A DNA stretch of 17,294 bases from assembly GCA_964343305.1 (NCBI GenBank), contig CAYFJO010000213.1, forward strand, positions 1 through 17,294, read 5' to 3'. Position 1 is the stretch's first letter. Each line of letters opens with the position of its first letter. The notes below the pieces were generated by a model. The model worked only from the letters and a program-made list of their open reading frames with translations. It was not told where the DNA came from and searched no databases. Origin of the DNA: CAYFJO01 sp964343305. GTDB lineage: Bacteria > Planctomycetota > Planctomycetia > Pirellulales > Pirellulaceae. Below, one piece after another: positions 6,510 through 14,249 of the stretch. A program made the position numbers and the translations under genes.

Positions 6510-7424
6510 ATGCCACGAAGTATTGATCGTCGCCGGTTTCTCAATTCTGTCGCGGCCGCAAGTGCCACAGCGGTGGGCGGTGCCCTGGCATTGGGCGATG
6601 CAAAGGCCATCGAGCCCATCGCACGAAACGGCATGCCCAAGTTCAAATTCAGTTTGGCGGCTTATAGCTATCGCAGTCTCTTGAAAGGCGATAACTCCGA
6701 GCTAACTCTGGCGGACTTTGTCAACGACTGTGCCAAGATGGGCTTGGAAGGCACGGAGCTGACTTCGTATTATTTTCCCAATCCCGCCGCGCCCGCGTTT
6801 CTGCGGACGCTCAAGCGGCAGTGCTTCCGTTTGGGCCTGGACGTTTCGGGAACGGCGGTCGGCAATGATTTCGGACATTCGGCCGGCGAGCAGCGGCAGA
6901 AGCAGATCAACTCCGTCAAACAATGGATCGACAACGCCGAGATTCTCGGTGCCCCGGTCATTCGCATTTTTGCGGGACACCAAAAGAAAGACACGACGCC
7001 GGCACAGTCTCATTCTCTCATGGTCGCCGGCATCGAAGAGTGTTGCCAATACGCGGGCCAACATGGTGTGCATCTGGCGCTAGAAAACCACGGCGGTCCG
7101 ACGAGCACAGCGGAAGGAATGCTGGCCTTTATTCGCGACGTCAACAGTCCTTGGTTTGGAGTGAATTTGGACACGGGAAACTTTCATACTAAGGATCCTT
7201 ACGGTGACATGGCGAAGGTGGCACCTTATGCACTGAACGTGCAAGTCAAAGTGGTGACATCCGGCCCCGACAAGAAGAGAGTGCCGACCAACTTCAAGCA
7301 TCTTGCCAAAATCCTGACGGAGGCCAACTACCGCGGTTATGTCGTGCTCGAATACGAAGAATCGGGCGATCCGCGCGAAGAGTGTCCGAAATACATGGAC
7401 CAATTGCGCGAAGCTTTCGCATAA
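6510..7424 (+). CDS. Tat-exported sugar phosphate isomerase/epimerase-like TIM-barrel protein
   Basis: 304 residues. The N-terminus carries a twin-arginine signal (DRRRFLNSVAAASATAVGG), so the protein is probably exported folded. The rest matches the xylose isomerase-like TIM barrel (AP endonuclease 2 superfamily): AYSYRSLLKGD near the start, GLEGTELTSYYFP, GAPVIRIFAGHQ, HLALENHGG (metal-ligand Glu), FGVNLDTGNF, LNVQVKVV, YVVLEYEESGD (second acidic ligand). Family members act on sugars or cyclitols with a divalent metal; the substrate cannot be told from sequence. ATG 6510 is chosen because CAGGAG lies 8 nt upstream and the twin-Arg motif then falls at residues 7-9; an in-frame ATG at 6474 has no such site. 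It is convergent with polX, with a hairpin between. Confidence 0.87.
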   Translation: MPRSIDRRRFLNSVAAASATAVGGALALGDAKAIEPIARNGMPKFKFSLAAYSYRSLLKGDNSELTLADFVNDCAKMGLEGTELTSYYFPNPAAPAFLRTLKRQCFRLGLDVSGTAVGNDFGHSAGEQRQKQINSVKQWIDNAEILGAPVIRIFAGHQKKDTTPAQSHSLMVAGIEECCQYAGQHGVHLALENHGGPTSTAEGMLAFIRDVNSPWFGVNLDTGNFHTKDPYGDMAKVAPYALNVQVKVVTSGPDKKRVPTNFKHLAKILTEANYRGYVVLEYEESGDPREECPKYMDQLREAFA

Positions 7425-7427
7425 GAG

Positions 7428-7479
7428 TTGAAACGCAGAGGCCGCAGAGTTTGTGTTTCTCTGTGCCTCTGCGTTTCAA
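7428..7479. repeat. Perfect 15-bp inverted repeat between convergent genes (terminator-like, REP-like)
   Basis: Arms ttgaaacgcagaggc (7428-7442) and its exact complement (7465-7479) flank a 22-base centre whose cagag/ctctg parts can extend the stem. It sits 3 bases after the isomerase stop and 4 bases before the polX stop. There is no T tract, but the hairpin is strong and could serve both strands. The cgcagag core resembles an intergenic repeat seen in many bacterial genomes. Confidence 0.7.
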
Positions 7480-7483
7480 ACAA

Positions 7484-9220
7484 TCACCGAGTTTTCCCGA
7501 TCATCTTTTTCACTTGATTCCAAGTTCGCGTGTTGGCGACATCCCGCTTTGTCAAACCGGCCCGGCGAGCTTGCAGGACGCCGTATCGCATCATTTCCAA
7601 TCCGGTCACACTGTGTGCATCGGTGTTGATGACGATTGGGATGCCGTGGTTCTTGGCCGCGGCGCAGTGAATGTCGTTCAAATCCAGTCGCATGGGACTG
7701 GCGTTTAACTCCAGCAGTTTTCCGTACTTCTTTGCGGCTGCAAAGACGGCATCGAGGTCCACTTCATAAGCCTCGCGTTTGTTGATCAACCGCCCGGTTG
7801 GATGGGCGAACGCTGACACGTGTGTGTTTTCCAGCGCGGCGAGAATCCGGTCGGTGATCTGCTGGCGCGGCTGTTGTTGGCCGTAATGAACGCTGGCTAC
7901 GACCCAATCGGCCTGGGCGAGCACTTCGTCGCGCAAATCCATGCCGCCTTTTTCCAGGATATCGCACTCGATGCCCTTTAAAACGGTGAACGATTTTCCC
8001 AGTTTTTCGTTCAACTTGTCGATCGCGGCCCATTGTGCGAGCAACCGCTTTTCATCGAGACCTCTCGCCATCGTGACGCGTTTGGAATGATCGGTGATCG
8101 CGATGTACTTCAAGCCACGCTCACGAGCCGCCGCGGCCATTTCTTCGAGCGACGCCTTGCCGTCCGTTTCGGTTGTGTGCATGTGCAGGTCGCCGCGAAT
8201 GTCCTTGAGTTCAATCAACTGCGGTATTTCGCCGTCTTCGGCCCATTGAAACTCGCGCCGCGACTCGCGAATCTCTGGCGCGAATCGCGGAAGGTCAAGA
8301 GTGGCATACACTTCTTCTTCGGTCGCCCCAGCAATGCACACTTCGTTGTCGTCGTCCGTACGGTAGACACCCCATTCGTTGATCTTCAAGCCGCGTTGTT
8401 TCGCCATGCCGCGCAACACAACGTTGTGTTCTTTGGAGCCGGTGAAGTACTGCAACGCCGCGCCGAAGGACCGTGTCGGAACCACGCGCAGGTCGATTTG
8501 GAATCCCGCGTCGAGTCGGATCGACATTTTCGTATCGCCACGGCCGATTAGTTCACCAATGCCGGGAAATTCACCGAGGCGGTCCATCACTTCGTCTGGC
8601 TGCCCGGAATCGACCAGGATGTCGACATCGCCAACCGTTTCCTTGCCACGACGATAGCTGCCCGCGAATTCGATTTGTTGAATACTCTTGCAACGGGCCA
8701 GGTGTTCGCGAAGTTGTCCGACGATTTCGTCCGCGACCGCCCAATAGATTCGCTGGTTGGCGGCTTCGGCGATTGCCATTCCGTCCAGAATCGCTTGTTC
8801 TGTCTTGGCAGCGAATCCTTTCAACTCGCGGACTTTGCCAGCTTCACACGCGGCTCGCAATTCATCCAGCGATGTGACGCCCAACTCGTTGAACAGGACA
8901 GTGGCTTTCTTGGGTCCCAGCTTCGGAATTCGCAGCAGCGCCAAAACGCTCTCCGGAATCTCTTGGAGCAACTGCTTGAGTTGCGGCAGTTCGCCCGTTT
9001 CGACCAGCGTGACGCATTTCTCAGCGACGCCCTTGCCAACCCCGTCAATTTTCAACAGCCGCCGGTGATCGTCGGCGACGATCGATTCAACGGACTCGGA
9101 CAGATCTCGAATAGCCCGGGCACCATTTCGATAACCACGGATGCGGAAAGCGTTCGCCCCTTGAAACTCAAGCAAGTCCGCCATTTGGTCAAAGACGTCG
9201 GCGATTTGAGCGTTGGTCAT
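7484..9220 (-). CDS. polX: DNA polymerase/3'-5' exonuclease PolX (family X polymerase with PHP domain)
   Basis: 578 residues, the usual length for bacterial PolX (base-excision/gap-filling repair). Domain order: N-terminal 8-kDa-like region (1-85) with a helix-hairpin-helix (IDGVGKGVAEK, about 58-68) and a second at 98-112 (IPKLGPKKATVLF); nucleotidyltransferase palm with GSYRRGKETVGDVDILV, giving metal ligands D198, D200 and D243 (QIDLRVV); thumb with EHNVVLRGMAKQRGLKINEWG; then a PHP domain from about 341 with DLHMH (H346, H348), ITDHS (D377, H378), GIECD (E418), SVHYG (H445), HPTGR (H473) and NTDAH (D534, H536). Both the polymerase and PHP metal-site residues appear intact, so polymerase and exonuclease activities are expected. 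The start codon overlaps the stop of the upstream SHD1 gene (ATGA), indicating translational coupling. Confidence 0.96.
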   Translation of the reverse strand: MTNAQIADVFDQMADLLEFQGANAFRIRGYRNGARAIRDLSESVESIVADDHRRLLKIDGVGKGVAEKCVTLVETGELPQLKQLLQEIPESVLALLRIPKLGPKKATVLFNELGVTSLDELRAACEAGKVRELKGFAAKTEQAILDGMAIAEAANQRIYWAVADEIVGQLREHLARCKSIQQIEFAGSYRRGKETVGDVDILVDSGQPDEVMDRLGEFPGIGELIGRGDTKMSIRLDAGFQIDLRVVPTRSFGAALQYFTGSKEHNVVLRGMAKQRGLKINEWGVYRTDDDNEVCIAGATEEEVYATLDLPRFAPEIRESRREFQWAEDGEIPQLIELKDIRGDLHMHTTETDGKASLEEMAAAARERGLKYIAITDHSKRVTMARGLDEKRLLAQWAAIDKLNEKLGKSFTVLKGIECDILEKGGMDLRDEVLAQADWVVASVHYGQQQPRQQITDRILAALENTHVSAFAHPTGRLINKREAYEVDLDAVFAAAKKYGKLLELNASPMRLDLNDIHCAAAKNHGIPIVINTDAHSVTGLEMMRYGVLQARRAGLTKRDVANTRTWNQVKKMIGKTR

Positions 9221-10080
9221 TGAACGGTTGTCGTGCTACCCTGCAAATACTCGATGTCTATTTGGCTAAGAGCAGAAATGGGAACGGTGATTTGTTGGCC
9301 GTCCGTTTTCTTGAGAACGACGCTGCCTTTCTCCTGGCGAATCAATCGTGCGTAGACCTCGAATGCTCCATTGGCACTGACCCACTTGCGAAGCCGGCCG
9401 GAGGTAGGCTTCTTTTTTGATGGGCTCGACTTTGTTGGCTCATTCCCTTTCGTGCTGGTGGGTTTTTTTGCCACGGCTTCCTTGGCTTTTGCCAGGTCCA
9501 TCGACGGCGCCGTACCCAAAATCGAATGTAGCTTATAGATTTCGCCAGCGGTCCGCTTCAGCTTGGCCTTGGCTTTTGCCAACGCTGTGGCGGTTTCTTT
9601 CACTTCCCTGGTCAGCGCAAGTTGCTCGCTAAGGACTTCTTTGTGTGAAGCCTCTAGTTTGGCGACTTCTTTGCTACTGCCTTGTTGCTGACCCGCGTTC
9701 AGTTTGGCAGTCGCGATCGCACGAGCAATCTCGTTTCGACGGGTCTTAACCACATCCTCTGCCTGACGAGCGCTTTCCACTTCGGTGGTCATCGCGGGAA
9801 TCTCGTCGACTAATTTCAAGGCCAACGATTCGAGTTTTGGGAGTTTTTCTTTCGCCTGGGCGACAAACTTGGGATTGGCGCGAAGGTTTGAAATCATCTG
9901 TTGATATTGGTACTGATAATTCACCAACGCCTGTCCTTGATAAGACATGCCTTGGCCATACATGTGCTGCTCCATGAGCTGCTGAATCATCTCCGATTGC
10001 GCGGCCACAGGGCGATGACTGCCAAAAATTACCGCGGCCGCGAGTGAAAGGGTCGCGAGAATTGTCGATGAATGTTTCAC
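9217..10080 (-). CDS. Secreted coiled-coil protein with C-terminal SHD1 domain
   Basis: 287 residues. Signal peptide (KHSSTILATLSLAAAVIFG… VAAQ), a Gln/Tyr/Met-rich segment (YGQGMSYQGQALVNYQYQYQ), a long helical, probably coiled-coil region from about 60 to 190 rich in Lys, Glu and Ala, a Lys/Ser/Thr/Pro linker, and a C-terminal SHD1 (SLA1 homology domain 1-like) module: RKWVSANGAFEVYARLI…GSVVLKKTDGQQITVPISAL…IEYL. This module is widespread in planctomycete exported proteins; its role is not established. The GTG at 10080 is preferred over the ATG at 10086: the strong GAGAGGAG at 10087-10094 directly abuts the ATG but is 6 nt from the GTG. Its stop overlaps the polX start by 4 bp. A functional link to DNA repair is not obvious. 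Confidence 0.85.
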   Translation of the reverse strand: MKHSSTILATLSLAAAVIFGSHRPVAAQSEMIQQLMEQHMYGQGMSYQGQALVNYQYQYQQMISNLRANPKFVAQAKEKLPKLESLALKLVDEIPAMTTEVESARQAEDVVKTRRNEIARAIATAKLNAGQQQGSSKEVAKLEASHKEVLSEQLALTREVKETATALAKAKAKLKRTAGEIYKLHSILGTAPSMDLAKAKEAVAKKPTSTKGNEPTKSSPSKKKPTSGRLRKWVSANGAFEVYARLIRQEKGSVVLKKTDGQQITVPISALSQIDIEYLQGSTTTVQ

Positions 10081-10118
10081 GATCATCTCCTCTCAAGATG
10101 GCAAATCAGTTGGAGTAG

Positions 10119-10148
10119 ATTGTAGTTGAAGAACAACTCGTGTAGCAA
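10119..10148 (-). promoter_or_regulatory. Possible promoter of the SHD1-polX operon
   Basis: On the minus strand TTGCTA (10148-10143) is separated by 18 bases from TACAAT (10124-10119), 25-30 bases ahead of the ribosome binding site. The -10 is good and the -35 moderate; it could be chance. Confidence 0.3.
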
Positions 10149-10157
10149 GTCGCAACT

Positions 10158-11201
10158 TCAAGCGCCGAGATGGGTGTGTTCGGCAGTGAATGTCACGCGT
10201 TCGCCCGACAGCGGGTGGTTGAACGTGACGCGATGGGCGTGCAGGCAAAGATGAGCGTTGTCAACGGTGCGCGTTGAAACATCACCGAACTTGCCATCGG
10301 CAAGGTAGAGCGGATCGCCGCAAACGGGCATTCCTAAATCCCAGAGATGGATGCGAATTTGATTGGTGCGGCCGGTTCTGGGGACGGCTTTGACCAAGGT
10401 CGTTTGATCCGCGAACTGTTCGACCACTTGAAAATCCGTACGAGCCGCTTGGCCATTTTCATCCGGTAGGCGGGCTCCCGCGGGTGACTTCTCTGTGCTG
10501 ATGCGGATCGAAGAAGAAAACCGATCGTTTGCGGGAACGCCTGCGATACGGGCAATGTATTCCTTTTCGACTGTTCCATTCTTGAATTGTGGTTGCAGAA
10601 CGGCTGCGACTCGGCGAGTGCGGGCGAGAATTACGACCCCCGTTGTATTGGCATCCAGCCGGTGAGCCGGACGCAGCTTCTGCCACGAATATACCTGCTG
10701 GAGAATGTAAGTCAGCGTATTGCGATTGAATCGTCCGCACGGATGCATCGGCAGTGGGGCCGGTTTGTTGACGACGACAATCGCATCGTCTTCGTGCAGG
10801 ACTTGGATCTCCGCATTGACATCCGGTTCGACCGTTGCGGGCATGATGTGTATCAAAGGACGTCCGGCTTGGACGCGGTACCGCGCATCGACAGCAACAC
10901 CGTCGACGAGCAACTGTTCCGCGCGGATGACATCCAGCCACTCGTCGCGAGAGAAGTGCGTATGGATTGCGTCGAGAAACTCTGCGACCGTTAAGCCATC
11001 CAGTTTTTGCGGAACGTGAATCGGACGTTGATTCACATACGGCGTGCTGCCTGGCAACGGCGAAGTCACTTCGCGAATGGCCTCGTTGCGGTGGCGAAGA
11101 GTTGCCTCACGATGTTGTCGCTGATCTTCGTAACAATGAGGGGCAAGGTTTTTCGTGAACGTGACGAATCGGTAAGCGGCAATGTTGACGAATTTGCCCA
11201 T
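10158..11201 (-). CDS. RluA-family pseudouridine synthase with remnant TrhO/rhodanese N-terminus
   Basis: 347 residues. The catalytic core is standard RluA (uridine to pseudouridine in rRNA or tRNA): an S4-like segment (about 65-125), HEDDAIVVVNKPAPLPMHP, RPAHRLDANTTGVVILAR with catalytic Asp about D183, and GRTNQIRIHLWDLGMPVCGDPLY. The first 17 residues (MGKFVNIAAYRFVTFTK) match the N-terminus of TrhO/UPF0176 tRNA-hydroxylating rhodanese proteins. Residues 21-44 (PHCYEDQRQHREATLRHRN) match their C-terminus. The central domain, including the catalytic Cys loop, is missing in frame. This looks like a TrhO-RluA fusion that lost its rhodanese domain. Start at ATG 11201; an in-frame GTG at 11219 adds six residues without family match. 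Substrate position is unknown. Confidence 0.9.
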   Translation of the reverse strand: MGKFVNIAAYRFVTFTKNLAPHCYEDQRQHREATLRHRNEAIREVTSPLPGSTPYVNQRPIHVPQKLDGLTVAEFLDAIHTHFSRDEWLDVIRAEQLLVDGVAVDARYRVQAGRPLIHIMPATVEPDVNAEIQVLHEDDAIVVVNKPAPLPMHPCGRFNRNTLTYILQQVYSWQKLRPAHRLDANTTGVVILARTRRVAAVLQPQFKNGTVEKEYIARIAGVPANDRFSSSIRISTEKSPAGARLPDENGQAARTDFQVVEQFADQTTLVKAVPRTGRTNQIRIHLWDLGMPVCGDPLYLADGKFGDVSTRTVDNAHLCLHAHRVTFNHPLSGERVTFTAEHTHLGA

Positions 11202-11366
11202 AGATCTGCAACGAATCACTCCTGACCAGATGTACGCCGAGCGGAACTGCGACTAAGATGAACGCGATTGTTAAAATATGCTAAAACGGATCCAAGACCT
11301 CCAAAGTTTAGAGAAACTTCAAACGCCTGGAAAGCTGCGATACATTGACCGCGTCAGGGGAATAGT

Positions 11367-12113
11367 GTGAAACGAGCTTTAATCAGCGATATTCACGGGA
11401 ATCTCGAAGCCCTGCGCGCGGTGATAGACGACATCCGCCAACAAGGTGTCAACGAGATCTACTGTCTTGGCGACATCATTGGATATGGCCCAGATCCGCG
11501 GGAATGTCTCGACACAGTCATTCAAAAATGTCAGTTGAGCATCCTGGGCAACCACGATCAGGGGGCGATGTTCGATCCTGAGGGCTTTAACTCAGTCGCT
11601 TTGGAAGCCATTTACTGGACGCGCGATCAGTTGGATATCGGCCGCGGGGCCGGTGAGCGTTGGGATCATCTTGGCGAGATGTTGCGATTCCACAAAGACG
11701 GCGATTTTTTGTTCGTGCACGGCTCGCCGCGCGAACCGACCAACGAGTACATTTTTCCCGAAGACATCTACGATCAACGCAAGATGGACGCGTTGTTCAG
11801 CCGCATCGAAAAATACTGCTTTACTGGGCACACCCATTTGCCCGGTGTTTTTACGATGCACCAGCAGTTTGTATCGCCGGATGAATGTGACCATCATTTT
11901 GTATTTTCCGACGACAAGTTCATCGTCAACGTGGGCTCGGTCGGTCAACCGCGTGACAACGATCCTCGGTCGTGTTACGCGATTCTTGACGTCGATGAAC
12001 CCAGCATCACCTTTCGTCGCGTGGAGTACGACTTTGAAACGACGGCGCAAAAGATCTATGCCGTTGATGATCTTGCCAACATGTTAGGCGACCGTTTGCG
12101 AATGGGGCGGTAG
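11367..12113 (+). CDS. Calcineurin-like metallophosphoesterase
   Basis: 248 residues. All metallophosphatase motifs are present: SDIHGN (D8, H10), LGDIIGYGPDP (D36), GNHD (61-64), FVHGSP (H118) and GHTH (154-157), followed by NVGSVGQPRDNDPRS, typical of the YfcE/MJ0936-like group of small phosphodiesterases or protein phosphatases. It is cytoplasmic, with no signal peptide. The start is GTG at 11367 with AGGGGA about 6 nt upstream. It is transcribed divergently from the RluA-family gene across a 165-bp spacer. A REP-like hairpin starts on the last base of its stop codon and separates it from the DedA gene. The substrate is not predictable. Confidence 0.9.
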   Translation: MKRALISDIHGNLEALRAVIDDIRQQGVNEIYCLGDIIGYGPDPRECLDTVIQKCQLSILGNHDQGAMFDPEGFNSVALEAIYWTRDQLDIGRGAGERWDHLGEMLRFHKDGDFLFVHGSPREPTNEYIFPEDIYDQRKMDALFSRIEKYCFTGHTHLPGVFTMHQQFVSPDECDHHFVFSDDKFIVNVGSVGQPRDNDPRSCYAILDVDEPSITFRRVEYDFETTAQKIYAVDDLANMLGDRLRMGR

Positions 12114-12164
12114 TCGCCTTTCCCCGCGAAAGTAGCGCGGCACACTTTCGCGGCGAAAGGCGAC
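12113..12164. repeat. REP-like 21-bp inverted repeat abutting a start codon
   Basis: Arms 12113-12133 and 12144-12164 match inverted at 20 of 21 positions, with a 10-base loop (agcgcggcac). The motif (gtcgccttt… gcgaaagt) looks like a dispersed planctomycete intergenic repeat. The right arm ends one base before the DedA ATG and supplies the only purine-rich ribosome-binding-like stretch (gaaagg), which would be paired in the hairpin. Confidence 0.8.
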
Positions 12165-12165
12165 A

Positions 12166-12786
12166 ATGAGAACTCTCTATTATTTCATTGGTTTTGTCGT
12201 GTTCGCGCTGGTTCTGTTGTTTGTCATCGGTGAAATGGCGCTGGGCCTCGATTGGTTTAACCGCTTTGGTGGTTGGGCGTGGTTGATCGCAATCCTTTTG
12301 TTGATCTCCGATATCGTGATTCCGATTCCCGCCACGGCGATCATTACGTCGATGGGAGAACGGTACGGCCCCTTGCTGGGCGGCGCGATTGGAACGGTCG
12401 GTGTGTTTGCCGCCGGGATCGTTGCCTACTCGGTCGCTCGACTGATGGGACGCCGGTTCGCCGTGTGGCTGCTGCAAGACGATTTGAAAACCGCCGAAAC
12501 ATTCTTTCAAGGCAGTGGTTCATTCGCGGTTGCTTGTTCCAGGTGGTTGCCCATTTTTCCTGAGGCGATTTCCTGCCTGGCAGGGTTGGCAAGAATGGAG
12601 GTTCGAGCCTATTGCATTGCGCTTTTATGCGGTGCCCTTCCGATGTGTTACGCTTACGCGACCTTACCCGTATTTTTCGAAGAAGATTCCATCACACCGT
12701 TCGTGATCAGCGTCATTGTGCCAGTGCCCATTTGGTGGATTGCCGGTCGGCTGCTTCATTTGCGAGCACGGGATTCGATCAGTTAA
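12166..12786 (+). CDS. DedA/TVP38-type VTT-domain membrane protein
   Basis: 206 residues with about five to six hydrophobic segments: 4-25 (LYYFIGFVVFALVLLFVIG), WAWLIAILLLISDIVIPIP, LLGGAIGTVGVFAAGIVAYS, a re-entrant-like RWLPIFPEAISCLAGLARM, and a C-terminal FVISVIVPVPIWWIAG. The sequence R-W-L-P…E-x-I-S…AGLARM is the conserved SNARE-associated/VTT signature. DedA-family proteins are implicated in lipid flipping (undecaprenyl phosphate, phosphatidylethanolamine) and membrane homeostasis; which lipid applies here is unknown. The ATG follows the hairpin repeat by one base, so translation probably depends on read-through coupling or on the hairpin opening. Its stop overlaps the stop region of the convergent small gene. 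Confidence 0.85.
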   Translation: MRTLYYFIGFVVFALVLLFVIGEMALGLDWFNRFGGWAWLIAILLLISDIVIPIPATAIITSMGERYGPLLGGAIGTVGVFAAGIVAYSVARLMGRRFAVWLLQDDLKTAETFFQGSGSFAVACSRWLPIFPEAISCLAGLARMEVRAYCIALLCGALPMCYAYATLPVFFEEDSITPFVISVIVPVPIWWIAGRLLHLRARDSIS

Positions 12787-13045
12787 GGCTCAATCATTCG
12801 GCAAAGGACGGAGAGTTCCGGGCGGGCTTTCGTCAACTTTTCAAATGCTTCTTTGGGTGTCGCGTAACGTTTTCAATGTAGATCTCGCTGACTTCATCGG
12901 GATCATCATCAATGCAAAAGTCAGGCAAACGCTTTGCGAATTCTTCGTTCGAAAGCGACAGGTCTCCATCCTTGGCATCTTCGTCCGCACCAATGCCACC
13001 GCAACAGAGCAAAAAGAACGCAATCAATGTCGCAGTCTTTCGTAT
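12783..13045 (-). pseudogene. Small exported protein gene, frameshifted and lacking a standard start
   Basis: Two minus-strand frames join into one small protein: IRKTATLIAFFLLCCGGIGA (signal-peptide-like), DEDAKDGDLSLSNEEFAKRL, PDFCIDDDPDEVSEIYIEN, then, after a frame change within 12864-12876, RYATPKEAFEKLTKARPEL and SVLCRMIEP with a stop at 12783. The second part reads like a natural C-terminus. No ATG is in place: the position expected for Met is ATA (13043-13045), and a TTG at 13027 would lack the basic residues of the signal peptide. Total would be about 87 residues. I do not recognise the family. It is convergent with DedA (stops overlap) and about 70 bp downstream of ribokinase. Either a decaying gene or two sequencing errors. 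Confidence 0.5.
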
Positions 13046-13115
13046 TGAATCTCGCCTCTTAGAATTGGCTCCGACTTATCGTTTCATCACCCGATCCTTA
13101 CGTCAAATCATCGTC

Positions 13116-14006
13116 TCATATCAAATCATCTTTGTGCGGCAGCGAAGGTTGTGCACCAAGACGCGTGACCGAAATGCTTGCTGCCCTGTTTGCCCAGACG
13201 GCGGCATCTCGCAGCGATTTTCCTTCGGATATTGCGACAGCCAGCGCGCCACTGAAGGCATCCCCTGCCGCCGTGGTGTCGACGACTTCTACATGGTTTG
13301 CCGGGATGACGTTTGTCTCACCATCCATCGAGATGAAACAGCCTTCCGCCCCCATCGTGACGATCACATCGCACGGAAGTTGTCGCGTTTGGTCGAGGGC
13401 TCTCGCCTTGTCCTCGAATCCCGTTAGCGCCTGCAACTCAACCACATTCGGCGTCAGGACATCGATGCTGTCGAGCAAATCATCATCCATCATGCGCACG
13501 TCGGCGGGCGCGGGATTCAGAATCGTGGTTGCTCCCCGTTGCTTTGCCCTCCGCACAGCCGTCGCGACCGTTTCGAGCGGCGATTCAAGGCAAGCGAGAA
13601 CAACATCGCCCGGCGAGCACGATTCGATGGCCACTTCGATCGTTTTGTACGTCAGTGCTAGATTCGCACCCGATGCGACACTGATGCAGTTTTCGCCTTT
13701 CGCATCGACCATGATCAGAGCGACACCGGTCGCAAGATTCGGATCGGTCTTAATGAACTGGCAATCGAGGTTTTCTTGCGATAACGCTGCGAGCGAATCC
13801 CGTCCAAAGGAGTCGTCGCCCACCGCGGCGAGAAACGTCACAGGATTGTGGCTCAGGCGAGCCGCCGCCACCGCCTGGTTTGCGCCTTTGCCGCCGTTTG
13901 CTTGGAAGAATTCGACGCCAAGCACTGTTTCGCCAGGCCGCGGAAGTCGCGGTCCACAAATCACTAAATCAACGTTGATTGATCCGAGCACGAAGATTTT
14001 CGACAT
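13116..14006 (-). CDS. rbsK: Ribokinase (PfkB family)
   Basis: 296 residues, typical ribokinase length; it would convert D-ribose to ribose 5-phosphate in the cytoplasm. Motifs: GSINVDLV at the N-terminus, PGETVLG, NGGKGANQAVAAARL (PfkB signature 1, sugar binding), GDDSFGRDSL, ILNPAPA, LTPNVVELQALTG, VTMGAEGC, and DTTAAGDAFSGALA (signature 2, anion hole and catalytic Asp in GD). The start ATG at 14006 (MSKIFVLGSINVD) aligns with the family; the open frame upstream to 14087 has no family match. No transporter or rbs regulator is nearby, so it is a stand-alone gene, and another pentose or nucleoside-derived sugar remains possible. It is divergent from the response-regulator gene. Confidence 0.93.
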   Translation of the reverse strand: MSKIFVLGSINVDLVICGPRLPRPGETVLGVEFFQANGGKGANQAVAAARLSHNPVTFLAAVGDDSFGRDSLAALSQENLDCQFIKTDPNLATGVALIMVDAKGENCISVASGANLALTYKTIEVAIESCSPGDVVLACLESPLETVATAVRRAKQRGATTILNPAPADVRMMDDDLLDSIDVLTPNVVELQALTGFEDKARALDQTRQLPCDVIVTMGAEGCFISMDGETNVIPANHVEVVDTTAAGDAFSGALAVAISEGKSLRDAAVWANRAASISVTRLGAQPSLPHKDDLI

Positions 14007-14249
14007 GGCGGCTTTGTAGCTTTTGGGCGATGATGGATTGTCAGTGTAACGAAAAAAGCCACATTGCGTTTCGTGAACCCGCAACACACATTGTGAAACC
14101 CAAAGTCAACCGCTACGATTGATGCGTGAAACAATTGGACGAATCCTGTGGGCGGAAGCAGGAAATCGAACCCAGCGTTTCATTTGTTGGCCCCTAAGAA
14201 TCGGTAAACTCTCAACCGTAGTCAAAGCCCAACTTCGTTATTCCGAATT

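Noticed and set aside
13132..14019. Plus-strand open frame of 295 codons opposite ribokinase
   Set aside because: Minus-strand ribokinase has all family motifs; the plus frame has Ser/Thr/Ala-biased shadow composition.
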